DNA of 64,000 nucleotides from Saliterribacillus persicus (GCF_003337485.1 NZ_QPJJ01000008.1:62001-126000); one strand, 5' to 3'; counted from the first letter of the stretch, positions 10,669-20,240 are shown. Program-made: numbers and translations. The notes: generated by a model from the sequence alone, not told the origin.

Positions 10669-11085
10669 TTATTTTACAATTAATATTGGGCATTTTGCGT
10701 ATTTTGCCACCTTATGACTGACGCTACCCAACACCATTTCCTGCAAGGCATTTAACCCTCTGCTTCCTATAATTCCAATGTCTATTTGGTTTTTATCGAT
10801 ATAATCTACAATCTCTTCACTTGCATCTCCATATAGCAATTGAACTTTATATGGGATGTTTTGTTGTGTTAACGCGTCCTCAGTTTCCCGCAACGCATTA
10901 CTAGGAGTATCTATTACTTCATCTTTATCGTCTTTTCCAACCGCCTTTTTTGATTTTGCACGATCAACCACAGAAACAATGGTAACTGTTGCCTCTTCAA
11001 CTTCTTTAGCTAGGTTTATTGCCTGTGTAAGTGCTCGAATCGCATGCTTGGAACCATCTGACGCAAGTAAAATATTTTTGTACAT
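10669..11085 (-). CDS. Universal stress protein, UspA family
   Basis: A 138-residue cytoplasmic UspA-domain protein. The N-terminal NILLASDGSKHAIRAL and the C-terminal ATP-binding loop GSRGLNALQEMVLGSVSHKVAKYAKCPILIVK (G-x2-G-x9-G-S) are intact, so it is probably of the nucleotide-binding class. ATG 11085 is chosen with GGGAG eight bases upstream; a GTG three codons earlier is less likely. It is monocistronic, convergent with gtrA and divergent from the glycosyltransferase gene. Confidence 0.92.
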   Translation of the reverse strand: MYKNILLASDGSKHAIRALTQAINLAKEVEEATVTIVSVVDRAKSKKAVGKDDKDEVIDTPSNALRETEDALTQQNIPYKVQLLYGDASEEIVDYIDKNQIDIGIIGSRGLNALQEMVLGSVSHKVAKYAKCPILIVK

Positions 11086-11207
11086 AATTATCACTCCCTC
11101 ATTAGTTCTATTCTATCAAACAATTTTTCTAAATTCACTCTTTATGTAAGCGTTCACTAAATTATCATTTATTAATTTTACAGACACTTTACATAGTTTG
11201 GTTGTTC

Positions 11208-11236
11208 TTTACATTATTTCGACGTATGTTTATTAT
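11208..11236 (+). promoter_or_regulatory. Sigma-A promoter of the GT4 gene
   Basis: TTTACA (11208-11213) and TATTAT (11231-11236) are 17 bases apart, each with 5 of 6 consensus matches. A second TTTACA lies about 20 bases upstream (11188-11193). Confidence 0.65.
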
Positions 11237-11279
11237 ATCAAGAGCTTTAAACATCGATTAAAATAAGGGAGTGTACAGA

Positions 11280-12431
11280 ATGAAAATTGCTCTTTTTACA
11301 GATACCTTTTACCCAGATATTAACGGGGTTGCAAAAACGCTCTATCGCTATACAAAATATCTAGATAAGAAAAAGATTTCCTATCTGTTATTTTCTCCAC
11401 AAAATTCCTACGACGATGAAACGGCCGAGCATGTTTATACACAATCTAGTTTTCCATTTCCACTTTATCCCGATTGCCGTATTTCCTTTCCAAATTCACT
11501 TCATATCAGATCAATCTTGAAAAACTTTAAACCTGATATTATTCATGTTACAACGCCTTTTTCCATTGGATTAGCAGGCTTGCAATATGCCAAAAAAAAT
11601 AGAATACCAATTGTGGCGTCCTACCACACTGATTTTGAAAAATATCTATCTTATTATCATATGGGATTATTATCTAAAACTTTTTGGAGATACATGGAGT
11701 GGTTTCATCAACCAATGGAAAGAATATTTGTCCCATCACCCTACACTTTGAACCAATTAAAAGAACGGAACTTTAAGCATTTAGAAATTTGGGATCGAGG
11801 TGTTGATACAAAGACCTTTCACCCAATACCATCAAGGAATCAGCTTCGAAAAAAGTATAATATTCGCTCTAAATATATAGTCTGTTACGTTGGAAGGCTA
11901 TCTCCAGAGAAAAATATCGATCTACTCAAAAATATCATCGAAAAAATTCCCACTCCTTATCAAAATGACATTCACTGGATTATTGCTGGCGATGGACCAA
12001 GTAGAGCTAATCTAACTAAAATAAATAATCCACATGTTACCTTCACTGGATTTTTGAATCAACAAGACATAGCAACGATTTATGCAAGTAGCGATATATT
12101 TGTTTTTCCCTCTACAACAGAGACATTTGGAAATGTGGTATTAGAATCCATGGCATGTGGGACACCAGTAATAGGTGCAAATGCAGGAGGTGTAAAGACA
12201 ATTATAAAGGATTCCTTTAACGGCATTCTTTGTAAAGAAGAAGATGAAGACGTGTATATTGAGGCGATAATGAAATTACTTGATAACGATTATTGGCGAA
12301 AACAAATGTCACAGCATGCTATGACATTTGCCAAAAAACAAGAATGGGACCAAAAATTCGAAGATTTATTACACGGATATCAAGAAGTGCTTTTTCACTC
12401 TCAGCAAAAAAAACTTCATGCATTTGGATGA
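11280..12431 (+). CDS. Family 4 glycosyltransferase
   Basis: A 383-residue GT-B retaining glycosyltransferase, probably peripheral on the membrane. The N-terminal FTDTFYPDINGVAKTLYRY and DIIHVTTPFSIGLAG are typical of lipid or mannosyl transferases in this family. The donor site has GRLSPEKNIDLL and the EX7E motif in TTETFGNVVLESMACG. Similar proteins transfer glucose or mannose to diacylglycerol or phosphatidylinositol lipids, but the substrate cannot be told from sequence alone. ATG 11280 follows GGGAG. Its 3' end overlaps the convergent peptidase gene by 16 bases, which is unusual for neighbouring genes. Confidence 0.88.
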   Translation: MKIALFTDTFYPDINGVAKTLYRYTKYLDKKKISYLLFSPQNSYDDETAEHVYTQSSFPFPLYPDCRISFPNSLHIRSILKNFKPDIIHVTTPFSIGLAGLQYAKKNRIPIVASYHTDFEKYLSYYHMGLLSKTFWRYMEWFHQPMERIFVPSPYTLNQLKERNFKHLEIWDRGVDTKTFHPIPSRNQLRKKYNIRSKYIVCYVGRLSPEKNIDLLKNIIEKIPTPYQNDIHWIIAGDGPSRANLTKINNPHVTFTGFLNQQDIATIYASSDIFVFPSTTETFGNVVLESMACGTPVIGANAGGVKTIIKDSFNGILCKEEDEDVYIEAIMKLLDNDYWRKQMSQHAMTFAKKQEWDQKFEDLLHGYQEVLFHSQQKKLHAFG

Positions 12432-13336
12432 TCTACGGCATATTTGGCTAAAAATAGACCGACATAGCAATTCTCTCTCCATATATGATCATAATATTTC
12501 AAAGGTACGGCTCTCGGCCCAACATATGGGGCAATTTCAATAGTGAATGCTGGACGTTTGATTTCAGTTAAAAACCAATCAGTAAATCCCCCACCACTTG
12601 GATTTTCATCTGGTGCTACCAAGCTATATCCAGTTAAGATTGATAATTTGTTTGCAAGAATTGCAGCTTCTTTTAATAACGCACCCTCAGTTTTATATTT
12701 CCAAAAGATCTCTTCGCCTGAAGCATGATAACTGACAGCGTATAAAAAGTTGTGAGCACATGTGAAGGAATATAGCGATAATGCTTCAGGCTCACTTAAA
12801 GGGGCTGGGCCTTTATAATTAGCAAATGCTGGTTTTTGGATTCGATCATCAATTGTGTCCCAATCTGCAGGATATTGACGATTTAAATCTACTCCCCTAA
12901 CATTTGCTTTCCACGCTTCTTGATACTTTTTTATCTTATCATTTGCCTGATGTCTATTAGGTGTCGATTTTGCAGTTTGAACAAACTCTACTCCATCAGG
13001 ATTCACCATAGGGACAATCCAAATTGACACTTTATCAAACAATTCATTAATGGCTACAGATTGATACGTCTCTTTCTCTTTTATTTGCTGCGCATACCAC
13101 TCAATCATGTCCATTAATAATACAGAGGTTAGCCATTCTCTGGCATGATGGCTGCCATGCATAATTATTTCTTTTTCACCAGTTCCAACTCTAATTGCGT
13201 CTATCCCTCTTTCTTCAACGGAATAGCCAATTACTGTATGATAAAGAATATCGGAATAACGGGATAGTAATTTTTTAATATCGTGTTTCATTTTTTTATC
13301 ATTATAATTTTGCTTTGGTACTACTATTTTCTCCAT
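12416..13336 (-). CDS. M14-family zinc carboxypeptidase
   Basis: A 306-residue peptidase of the M14 family, near the gamma-D-glutamyl-meso-diaminopimelate peptidase group. The zinc ligands His64 and Glu67 lie in HHAREW, the third ligand His204 is in VSYHASGEE and the catalytic Glu267 is in FTIEIAP. NPDGVEF and DLNRQYP are substrate-site signatures. It has no LysM domain and no signal peptide, so it is a cytoplasmic form, plausibly acting on cell-wall peptides during recycling or sporulation. ATG 13336 is chosen with GGAGG seven bases upstream. The 3' end overlaps the GT4 gene. Confidence 0.88.
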   Translation of the reverse strand: MEKIVVPKQNYNDKKMKHDIKKLLSRYSDILYHTVIGYSVEERGIDAIRVGTGEKEIIMHGSHHAREWLTSVLLMDMIEWYAQQIKEKETYQSVAINELFDKVSIWIVPMVNPDGVEFVQTAKSTPNRHQANDKIKKYQEAWKANVRGVDLNRQYPADWDTIDDRIQKPAFANYKGPAPLSEPEALSLYSFTCAHNFLYAVSYHASGEEIFWKYKTEGALLKEAAILANKLSILTGYSLVAPDENPSGGGFTDWFLTEIKRPAFTIEIAPYVGPRAVPLKYYDHIWRENCYVGLFLAKYAVDHPNA

Positions 13337-13402
13337 CATTAATCCTCCCAATTGCAAAACTTTATCATTTAAGTATATGCCCTTAGAAAGAGATTCATTA
13401 TA

Positions 13403-14557
13403 TTAATTAAATGCTTTTCCTGCTAACATCTGGATCACCATATCATCCATTGGTGGGTTGTGAAGTCCAGCCCTGACATCCCGGTAAAGTTTTTCAAATG
13501 GCATTTCTTTAGAAAGGCCTCTTCCTCCAGCAATTCTCATTGCTAAATCCACTACTTCATTAGCTGTGTTTGTGGCAACAACTTTAACAGCAGCTAATTC
13601 ACTGCCTAGTTCACTTCTATTTTCTGGATGCTTATCCCATTTTTCTGCCACTGCATACATAAAATATCGTGCCTGCATTAGTTTTAAATCCATTTCTCCA
13701 ACCTTCTGACGGATATGATCCACCTCAGAAATTGGTGTTTTTAAACTATTCGGCTGAAAATTTTTAGCAAATTCAACAGCTTCATTTCTTGCTGCTATTG
13801 CAATACCCAGATAACAAGCAGGAATATGCAGTAACCATCCCTTAGGCTCTGGACGTTTAGGTTTGGAATTGACTTCTACTAAATTCATTTCTTTAACTTT
13901 GACATTCTTTAAAATTAAATCGTCGCTACCTGTTCCTCGCATGCCAAGGGTGTCCCATGTTTTATTGATTGCAACCCCTGCTGTGTTCTTTGCAATTAGA
14001 AATGAACCAACTGCCTCTTTTTCATGAATATAAGCAGTAACAATAAAATAATCCAATACAGAAGCCATTGTTGTAAAAGTTTTTCTGCCATTTATAATGT
14101 AATGATCATTCTCTTTTTTAGCAGTTGTTTCTGGTATTCCACCACGAGTAGGACTTCCTGTAGCAGGCTCCGTTGCTGCACGATTTACAAGTGACTGGTT
14201 TTGTTCAATATCTTTTGCCACGTAGCTAAATATCTCTTCCTCCCAAAGCTTTCCTTCACTAAGTTCCATCATCACTCCAAGATGCCATCCAACCGATAAT
14301 GCTGTCGGTCCATCACCTTCTGCTAACTTTTCCTGAAGTAATAGGAATTCGTATAAGCTTATCTGCTGTCCACCATATTTTTCTGGCAGAGATAAAGATA
14401 AGTATTTTTCTTTTTTCAATGCTTGTAAAGTGTCTAAAGAAAATTGAGCTTTTTCATCCATCTCTTTACTATTTCTCTTGGCTACCTCACTAAGTTTTGT
14501 TGCTTTATTATATAAATCCTGCTGCTTTTTTGTCTGAATAAAAGTGTGACTTGTCAT
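13403..14557 (-). CDS. Acyl-CoA dehydrogenase family flavoprotein
   Basis: A 384-residue FAD-dependent acyl-CoA dehydrogenase, similar in type to B. subtilis YdbM. The N-terminal helical domain, the middle beta domain (GTGSDDLILKNVKV) and the C-terminal domain (IAGGRGLSKEMPFEKLYRDVRAG) are in order. The C-terminal RDVRAG replaces the usual RDxR...I(Y/L)EGT catalytic-region motif, so substrate class and base are uncertain. No thiolase or enoyl hydratase is adjacent. The start ATG has AGGAGG upstream. Monocistronic, divergent from the ger operon. Confidence 0.85.
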   Translation of the reverse strand: MTSHTFIQTKKQQDLYNKATKLSEVAKRNSKEMDEKAQFSLDTLQALKKEKYLSLSLPEKYGGQQISLYEFLLLQEKLAEGDGPTALSVGWHLGVMMELSEGKLWEEEIFSYVAKDIEQNQSLVNRAATEPATGSPTRGGIPETTAKKENDHYIINGRKTFTTMASVLDYFIVTAYIHEKEAVGSFLIAKNTAGVAINKTWDTLGMRGTGSDDLILKNVKVKEMNLVEVNSKPKRPEPKGWLLHIPACYLGIAIAARNEAVEFAKNFQPNSLKTPISEVDHIRQKVGEMDLKLMQARYFMYAVAEKWDKHPENRSELGSELAAVKVVATNTANEVVDLAMRIAGGRGLSKEMPFEKLYRDVRAGLHNPPMDDMVIQMLAGKAFN

Positions 14558-14692
14558 GAATTAGCGCCTCCTTTGTATCTCTACCTTTTATGATAGCGAA
14601 TCAATAAGCATGTATCCAATAATTACACTTTTTGCATGAAAATAAACGAGCTGGTTAGACTAGTAAAAAAGAAAAGGAGGGCTAAACCTCTT

Positions 14693-16198
14693 ATGTCTGG
14701 TAATAAGCAAAATTTACATACTACTAAAAATCAATTTTTAAATGAAAAACATACAACACTTCATTCTTTACTTACATACATGAATAAAAGCACTGATTTC
14801 AGGAATTTCCCTTTTCAAAAAGATAAAGCAATACATGTTTATTATTATGAGTCATTAGTTGATGAGAAAAAAATACAAGCAAATATATTCCCTTATTTAG
14901 AAAATAAAAAATACAGAGGCTTAGAGCGTCTATCTTTAGATATTCCATCTGATAATATTTTAATTACCAAAGACTTAAAAATAATAGAAGAGAAACTTTT
15001 ATCTGGGTATATATTAATTCAGTTAACTTATGAGAAGGAAAATGTATTGTTAATTGCGGCTTTTTTAGAGCACAATCGTGATATTACTGCCCCCGAAATA
15101 GAATATAGTGTAGTAGGTCCCAAGGTTTCCTTTATTGAAGATATTGTTACAAATATTCATTTACTACGAAGAAGAATCAAACTCCCTCATTTACAAATCA
15201 AAGAAGTTGTTGTTGGCAAAATAACGAAAACTAGAGTAGCTATTGTTTCCATTGATGGAATTACCGACATGGAAAATTTAAATACGGTCACACAACGCAT
15301 TTCAGACATTGAATTTGATCAAATTATTGATAGCTCCTTTATCGCTCAAATTATTTCGGATAATACAAGTTCACCCTTTCCAGGTTTAATTGATTCAGAG
15401 CGACCAGACCGTGTTGCTAGTGCGTTAGTTGAAGGAAAAGTGGCGATTATTTGCGATGGCTCACCGCACGTTTTAATTGGTCCAACTACGTTACCTGAAT
15501 TTTTTGCCGCATATGAAGATTATTTTTTACCTTGGCATATTGCAACAGCTTTTCGGCTTATTCGACTTTTTGCTGTTCTATTCTCTGTTTTAATTACACC
15601 ATTATATGTTGCAGTTTTAACTTTTCACTATCAAATAATTCCGATTGACCTGCTTGGAACGATCACTACATCAAGAAAAGATATTCCATTTCCACCCATT
15701 TTGGAAGCATTAATACTTGAATTGACTATTGAATTATTACGAGAAGCAGGAGCAAGACTACCAGTAAAAATCGGGCAAACTATCGGTATAGTGGGTGGGA
15801 TTGTAATTGGGACTGCAGCAGTAGAAGCTGGTTTAACCAGTAATGTTTTATTAATTTTAGTAGCTTTAGCAGCACTTGCCTCGTTTACAACCCCAATCTA
15901 TCGAATTGCCAATACCATTCGATTAATCCGTTTTCCATTTATTATTTTTGCTCAATTTTGGGGATTGATTGGAGTACTTATTGCTTTCTTATTTACATTA
16001 GGACATTTATTACGGCTAACTTCAATAGGAAGACCATATACCCAACCACTTTATCCACCTAGATGGCAAGACTTAAAAGATTCATTTATCCGTCTACCAT
16101 TTAATAAACAAACAAACAGACCTATTTTCACGAGAGCCGAGGATAGCGGTAGAATGAATGCAAATCGTGCCAATAAGAAAAGAGGAAAAAGAAAGTAG
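14693..16198 (+). CDS. Spore germinant receptor subunit A (GerA family)
   Basis: The A subunit of a GerA-type germinant receptor in the inner spore membrane. The soluble N-terminal domain (about residues 1-260) includes LIDSERPDRVASALVEGKVAIICDGSPHVLIGPTT-like signature pieces, followed by about five membrane segments and a basic tail. ATG 14693 is chosen because AAGGAGG lies 12 bases upstream, slightly far; an ATG at 14636 has no ribosome site and would add 19 Lys/Arg-rich residues. It is the first gene of a complete A-B-C operon. The germinant is not predictable. Confidence 0.92.
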   Translation: MSGNKQNLHTTKNQFLNEKHTTLHSLLTYMNKSTDFRNFPFQKDKAIHVYYYESLVDEKKIQANIFPYLENKKYRGLERLSLDIPSDNILITKDLKIIEEKLLSGYILIQLTYEKENVLLIAAFLEHNRDITAPEIEYSVVGPKVSFIEDIVTNIHLLRRRIKLPHLQIKEVVVGKITKTRVAIVSIDGITDMENLNTVTQRISDIEFDQIIDSSFIAQIISDNTSSPFPGLIDSERPDRVASALVEGKVAIICDGSPHVLIGPTTLPEFFAAYEDYFLPWHIATAFRLIRLFAVLFSVLITPLYVAVLTFHYQIIPIDLLGTITTSRKDIPFPPILEALILELTIELLREAGARLPVKIGQTIGIVGGIVIGTAAVEAGLTSNVLLILVALAALASFTTPIYRIANTIRLIRFPFIIFAQFWGLIGVLIAFLFTLGHLLRLTSIGRPYTQPLYPPRWQDLKDSFIRLPFNKQTNRPIFTRAEDSGRMNANRANKKRGKRK

Positions 16199-16205
16199 GG
16201 ATTAG

Positions 16206-17303
16206 ATGCCTAACCATGCAAATTCAGACATTACCCAACAAGTCTCACCTTTTCTTATTTTCTTTATTATTCACGCTTCACAGGTTGGAGAAGGAGTACT
16301 ATCATTCGAAAGGTTCATCGCAGAAAAAGCTGGTTATGACAGTTGGATAAGCATTTTACTTACAGGGATTATTTTCTCGATTGCGATTTTTCTTATCTGT
16401 AAATTATCAATTAGAAATAATGGAGAAGACCTTATTGCTATTCATCAATCATTATTCGGCAAATACATCGGAGGCTTCTTCTCTTTATTTTTCATCGCTT
16501 ATTTTTTTCTAATAACAATGACGGTTATCAGATCCTATATTGAAATTATTCAAGTTTGGATCTTTCCTGATCTATCTGTATTCCTCTTCTCATTAATCAT
16601 TTTCATTTTACTTTTGTATTATGTATTAGGTGGATTGAGAATTGTTGTAGGTCTTTTGTTTTTTAGTATATTTACGACAACTTTTTTATTTTCATTTAAA
16701 TATGTTGCCTTTACAAATGGTTATTTTAGTAACTTGTTACCAATCATGGATCATTCATTTACTGAAATTTTACAAGCAGTCGAGCCAATGACCTATAGCT
16801 TTCTCGGTCCTGAATTAATTCTTGTCTATGCTCCCTTTATTCATCAATTTCAAAAAGGAATAAAGTGGGCAATAATTGGAAATTTATTCACGATGCTTGT
16901 CTATTTTCTTTCTGCTTTTGCTATTTTTCTCTACTTTAATGAACAGCAATTACTCCAATTATCTTGGCCTACATTACATATGTGGAAAGTAATTGACCTT
17001 CCATTTATCGAGCGGTTTGAATATGTAGGAATCACACTTCATTTTATTGCTATTATTTCTACAGCTGCAATTTATTATTGGGCTTGTACCCAGTCTCTTT
17101 TCCGCTTAACTGGACTTTCTTTTAAGAAAATAGCTACTGCTATTTTAATCATATCTATTGGATTTTCATTTTTTATTCATGATTTTCTTGTAGTTGAATT
17201 TATAATGCAAAAAATATCAAAAGTAGGCTTTTATATTATTGTTGCTTACTTTCCTATTCTATTTTTGTGGCAGAGTATTCTTTTAGGGGTGAAAAAGAAA
17301 TGA
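16206..17303 (+). CDS. Spore germinant receptor subunit B (GerAB, APC superfamily)
   Basis: The 365-residue B subunit is an integral membrane protein with about ten hydrophobic segments, of the spore germination transporter family related to amino-acid permeases. B subunits bind the germinant. The start ATG has TAGGGATT upstream, seven bases after the A-subunit stop. The last four bases overlap the C-subunit start (ATGA), so translation is coupled. Confidence 0.92.
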   Translation: MPNHANSDITQQVSPFLIFFIIHASQVGEGVLSFERFIAEKAGYDSWISILLTGIIFSIAIFLICKLSIRNNGEDLIAIHQSLFGKYIGGFFSLFFIAYFFLITMTVIRSYIEIIQVWIFPDLSVFLFSLIIFILLLYYVLGGLRIVVGLLFFSIFTTTFLFSFKYVAFTNGYFSNLLPIMDHSFTEILQAVEPMTYSFLGPELILVYAPFIHQFQKGIKWAIIGNLFTMLVYFLSAFAIFLYFNEQQLLQLSWPTLHMWKVIDLPFIERFEYVGITLHFIAIISTAAIYYWACTQSLFRLTGLSFKKIATAILIISIGFSFFIHDFLVVEFIMQKISKVGFYIIVAYFPILFLWQSILLGVKKK

Positions 17304-18379
17304 GAAAGCTTCTTGTCATTATTATTTTAAGTATGGTTCTTATACTAAGTGGCTGTATTAGAACAAAAATAATTGATGATATTCAATTAGTATTAATGAA
17401 CGGTTATGATTGGGACCCTGTCAATGATTCCTACATCGGCACCGCTGTCATTCCTTTATATGGAAATAGCGAGGAAAGCAACTTACAAGATGATGTGATC
17501 TATCATGCTGAATCGAATACCTCTCAAAATATACGAAACAAAATACAAACTAAAACACCTTATCGTATCGAAACTGGTAAATTGCTTGGCATTTTAATCG
17601 GAGAAGAACTTGCAAAAAAAGGATTAGAAGAAATTACATTAGGAATTAGTGAAAATCAAGATATTGGGAGAGGTTTGTATCTAGCAGTTGTAAAAGGCGA
17701 ATCGAGTGAATTACTCTCTCAAGATTATAAGGTTGAAAAAAACTTACCAAGATATATTAACGAATTAATAGAAAGCAACATGGAAAGAAATTTTCCGAGA
17801 ACAAATTTACATCAATATTTTTATAGTTATTATGGTGAAGGTATGGATCCTTTTCTTCCGCTACTTGCTCACACAAAAACAGAAGTATATTTGGAAGGAT
17901 TAGCTTTATTAGATGGAGATAAATATGTAGATTCTATATCTTTTGATGAGCTTTTTATATTTAAAATGTTATTTGAACCTAATGACAGCGCAAGTTATCA
18001 ATTTAATTGGAAGGATAAAGATACTTTTGTGGTCGTTAGTGCCATTTCCTCGACTGTAGATAGAGAATTAACGAGTAAAGAAAAAATCAATTTCAAAATT
18101 GATATAAAAGGTACTGTCACGGAATCTGCAGATGTGAAAATCGATTCTTTTGAAGTGAAAGGTGAGTTAGAAAAAGCAATTGCTGAGGACCTAACTAAAA
18201 AAGCTGAAGACTTAATTGCTAGACTGCAAAAAGAAAATATTGACCCCTTAAGAATAGGCGCTTTTCACAAAAGCCAAACAAGAGACTGGAAAAAAAAAGA
18301 ATGGGATGAATTATATCCAACTATGAATATTGAAACAGAATTAGAATTTAAAATCGATCAATCAAATATCACAGAGTAA
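17300..18379 (+). CDS. Spore germinant receptor lipoprotein subunit C (GerAC)
   Basis: The 359-residue C subunit is a lipoprotein anchored on the outer face of the inner spore membrane. The signal peptide ends in the lipobox LILSGC with Cys19. The rest shows the GerAC domains, with C-terminal DPLRIGAFHKSQTRDWKKKEWDELYP typical of the family. ATG 17300 is preferred over the upstream GTG, as it gives a proper signal peptide and follows GGGGTGAAAAAG. The operon ends with a strong hairpin. The three subunits appear intact, so the receptor should be functional. Confidence 0.93.
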   Translation: MRKLLVIIILSMVLILSGCIRTKIIDDIQLVLMNGYDWDPVNDSYIGTAVIPLYGNSEESNLQDDVIYHAESNTSQNIRNKIQTKTPYRIETGKLLGILIGEELAKKGLEEITLGISENQDIGRGLYLAVVKGESSELLSQDYKVEKNLPRYINELIESNMERNFPRTNLHQYFYSYYGEGMDPFLPLLAHTKTEVYLEGLALLDGDKYVDSISFDELFIFKMLFEPNDSASYQFNWKDKDTFVVVSAISSTVDRELTSKEKINFKIDIKGTVTESADVKIDSFEVKGELEKAIAEDLTKKAEDLIARLQKENIDPLRIGAFHKSQTRDWKKKEWDELYPTMNIETELEFKIDQSNITE

Positions 18380-18466
18380 CTCGTGCTAAAAACCTAAAAC
18401 TGTTACCTGGATTATAAATCTATGTAAATGATGCGTCATCCAACACCTGCGATAAATTATCTAAAA

Positions 18467-18501
18467 AAAACCAATTCTATGTATTGTTTTGAATTGGTTT
18501 T
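18467..18501. terminator. Bidirectional terminator between gerAC and cheY
   Basis: AAAACCAATTC and GAATTGGTTTT form a perfect 11-bp stem with a 13-base loop. Runs of A and T flank it, so it can serve both converging units. Confidence 0.85.
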
Positions 18502-18508
18502 CCTATAC

Positions 18509-18865
18509 TTATATTAATTTATCAACTGTTTCTTTTACACGATCTTCAGTAAATGGTTTAACTATAAAATCTTTTGCGCCTGCTTTAATTGCTTCTACAA
18601 CCATCTGTTGTTGGCCCATCGCTGAACACATAACAATAGTAGCACTTGCATCCATTTCTTTAATTTTTTTAGTTGCTTCTACCCCATTCATTTCTGGCAT
18701 AGTGATATCCATCGAGATAATATCTGGTTTTAATTCTGAGAATAATTCTGTTGCTTGTAGGCCATTTTCTGCTTCACCAATTACTACATGTCCTAACTTT
18801 GTAAATATGCTTCTAAGTTGCATGCGCATAAATGCTGCATCATCAACGATCAAAATTTGTGCCAA
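18509..18865 (-). CDS. cheY: Chemotaxis response regulator CheY
   Basis: A 118-residue single receiver domain. The acidic pocket Asp8-Asp9, phosphoacceptor Asp53 (SMDITMPEMNG) and Lys103 (FIVKPF) are present. CheY-P binds the flagellar switch. It is the last of a cheX-cheW-cheY unit, separated by about 40 bases from cheW. In B. subtilis cheY lies in the large fla/che operon, so this could be a second, dedicated copy. It is also possible that the output is a non-flagellar pathway. Confidence 0.93.
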   Translation of the reverse strand: MAQILIVDDAAFMRMQLRSIFTKLGHVVIGEAENGLQATELFSELKPDIISMDITMPEMNGVEATKKIKEMDASATIVMCSAMGQQQMVVEAIKAGAKDFIVKPFTEDRVKETVDKLI

Positions 18866-18905
18866 ACTATTTTCCTCCTTTTTGCATTCTCCAATTGCTA
18901 GTTAT

Positions 18906-19370
18906 TTAATCAACAGCTACTTCTAAAACCTCGTCCATTTCCTCATAATTTAATACGTGGTCTAAATCAAGCAGTAAAAGCATGCCTCTTGCTTCTAACT
19001 TAGCTACGCCTTTAATATATCTATAGTCCACACCTGTAACTAGTTCAGGTGCATCTTCCACATGCTCTGGCGCAATATCAATAACATCTGTTGCTTCATC
19101 GACAATAAAACCAACCTGCACATCTCTTACATTTGCAATTAAAATACGTGTTTGCTCTGTTGGTACTTCTTCTTCCATACCCAGACGAGTACGCAGATCA
19201 ATAATAGGTGTTACCTGTCCTCTTAAATTAATAATTCCCTTAATAAAATCTGAACTCTGTGGTAAGCCTACAATATCTTGTACTCTTTCAATAGAACGAA
19301 TTTGTTCAATATTAGCGCCATACTCTTGATTTTTCAATTTAAAAATAATTGTTTTTGTTAACTGTACCAT
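18906..19370 (-). CDS. cheW: Chemotaxis coupling protein CheW
   Basis: A 154-residue CheW adaptor that couples chemoreceptors to the CheA kinase. The domain is complete: GLPQSSDFIKGIINLRGQVTPIIDLR and the C-terminal VAKLEARGMLLLLDLDHVL. ATG 19370 is chosen with TTGGAGG eight bases upstream; a start five codons earlier overlaps that site. It lies between cheX and cheY, and no cheA or receptor gene is nearby. Confidence 0.95.
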   Translation of the reverse strand: MVQLTKTIIFKLKNQEYGANIEQIRSIERVQDIVGLPQSSDFIKGIINLRGQVTPIIDLRTRLGMEEEVPTEQTRILIANVRDVQVGFIVDEATDVIDIAPEHVEDAPELVTGVDYRYIKGVAKLEARGMLLLLDLDHVLNYEEMDEVLEVAVD

Positions 19371-19433
19371 TACTTCGACCTCCAAATAATTATTTATGAT
19401 GTCATTTTAAATCAGTAGTACAAATAAAAAATC

Positions 19434-19898
19434 TTAGTTCAATAACAAAGACATATCAATATCGCCGACAGTTTGAAGATGTATCGTTACCTTTAATATT
19501 CGTTTAAATCCTGTTAATTTTGCATCTCCATTAATAATAGTTGGATGCGTGATATCTGTTTCTATGCCTTCCGTTGCTAAATGAGTAGATAAGCCTCCAG
19601 CTAACATATTACCGAGCTCCCCTGAAAATGAGTCCAACATTTCATCCGATAATTGCATACCATAAAGAGCTTCACCAATACCACCAAAAACTTCTGGAGT
19701 TGCTTGAATTAATAGGTCACCTTTAAAGGAACCGCTATATCCAATTAAAACGCCATATTTAACTTGTACTGGACCCGTCATCATTTTAGGGGCATCAAAT
19801 TCTTGCGTAATAGGGACAACATTTTTAATCGACATTACAGAACCGTTGTATAGTTCTTTAATCACATGGTTTGGATTTATCTTTTCTGTAGTTTCCAT
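19434..19898 (-). CDS. cheX: CheX/CheC-family chemotaxis phosphatase
   Basis: A 154-residue protein of the CheC/FliY/CheX phosphatase family. A single catalytic ExxN motif is seen (Glu94 and Asn97 in SGELGNMLAGG), which fits the CheX-like, one-site form rather than CheC with two sites. Such proteins dephosphorylate CheY-P. It is the first gene of the unit, behind a sigma-A-type promoter. Together with the downstream cheW and cheY it forms a minimal set able to reset CheY-P without the main che operon. Confidence 0.85.
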   Translation of the reverse strand: METTEKINPNHVIKELYNGSVMSIKNVVPITQEFDAPKMMTGPVQVKYGVLIGYSGSFKGDLLIQATPEVFGGIGEALYGMQLSDEMLDSFSGELGNMLAGGLSTHLATEGIETDITHPTIINGDAKLTGFKRILKVTIHLQTVGDIDMSLLLN

Positions 19899-19982
19899 AG
19901 TAGTATCTCCATTCTTTGGGTAGATGCTGAAAATAGTTCAGATGAACAATTTTTCCTGCGCCTATCCTTCATTAATTATTTT

Positions 19983-20012
19983 ATCATAAAAACTTTCTCA
20001 ACTTCTAGTCAA
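19983..20012 (-). promoter_or_regulatory. Sigma-A promoter of the cheX-cheW-cheY unit
   Basis: On the minus strand TTGACT (20007-20012) and TATGAT (19983-19988) are 18 bases apart, each matching 5 of 6 consensus bases. I saw no sigma-D (TAAA-N15-GCCGATAT) motif, unusual for chemotaxis genes. Confidence 0.55.
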
Positions 20013-20210
20013 AAATTATTATTTATTATAATTCATAATACCTAATTTTCACAAAATATACAATACTATTTGATTAAATAATAATATTTTATAACTTATA
20101 AATAGGTAAAGTTCAATTCTTATAGGTATAATAGTTAACAAACTGACAAAAATGGGAAATTAACGGACCACTTCTCTCACAATGAATCAGGTAATATTAT
20201 CCAATAAAAA

Positions 20211-20240
20211 AATAGCACCATACAAGTTGTATGAGCTATT
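20211..20240 (-). terminator. Terminator of the DUF368 gene
   Basis: AATAGC plus CATACAA pair with TTGTATG plus GCTATT, an interrupted 13-bp stem. On the minus strand TTTTTTTATTGG follows. The remaining sequence between it and cheX (about 20013-20200) is AT-rich with no feature I can identify. Confidence 0.8.
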
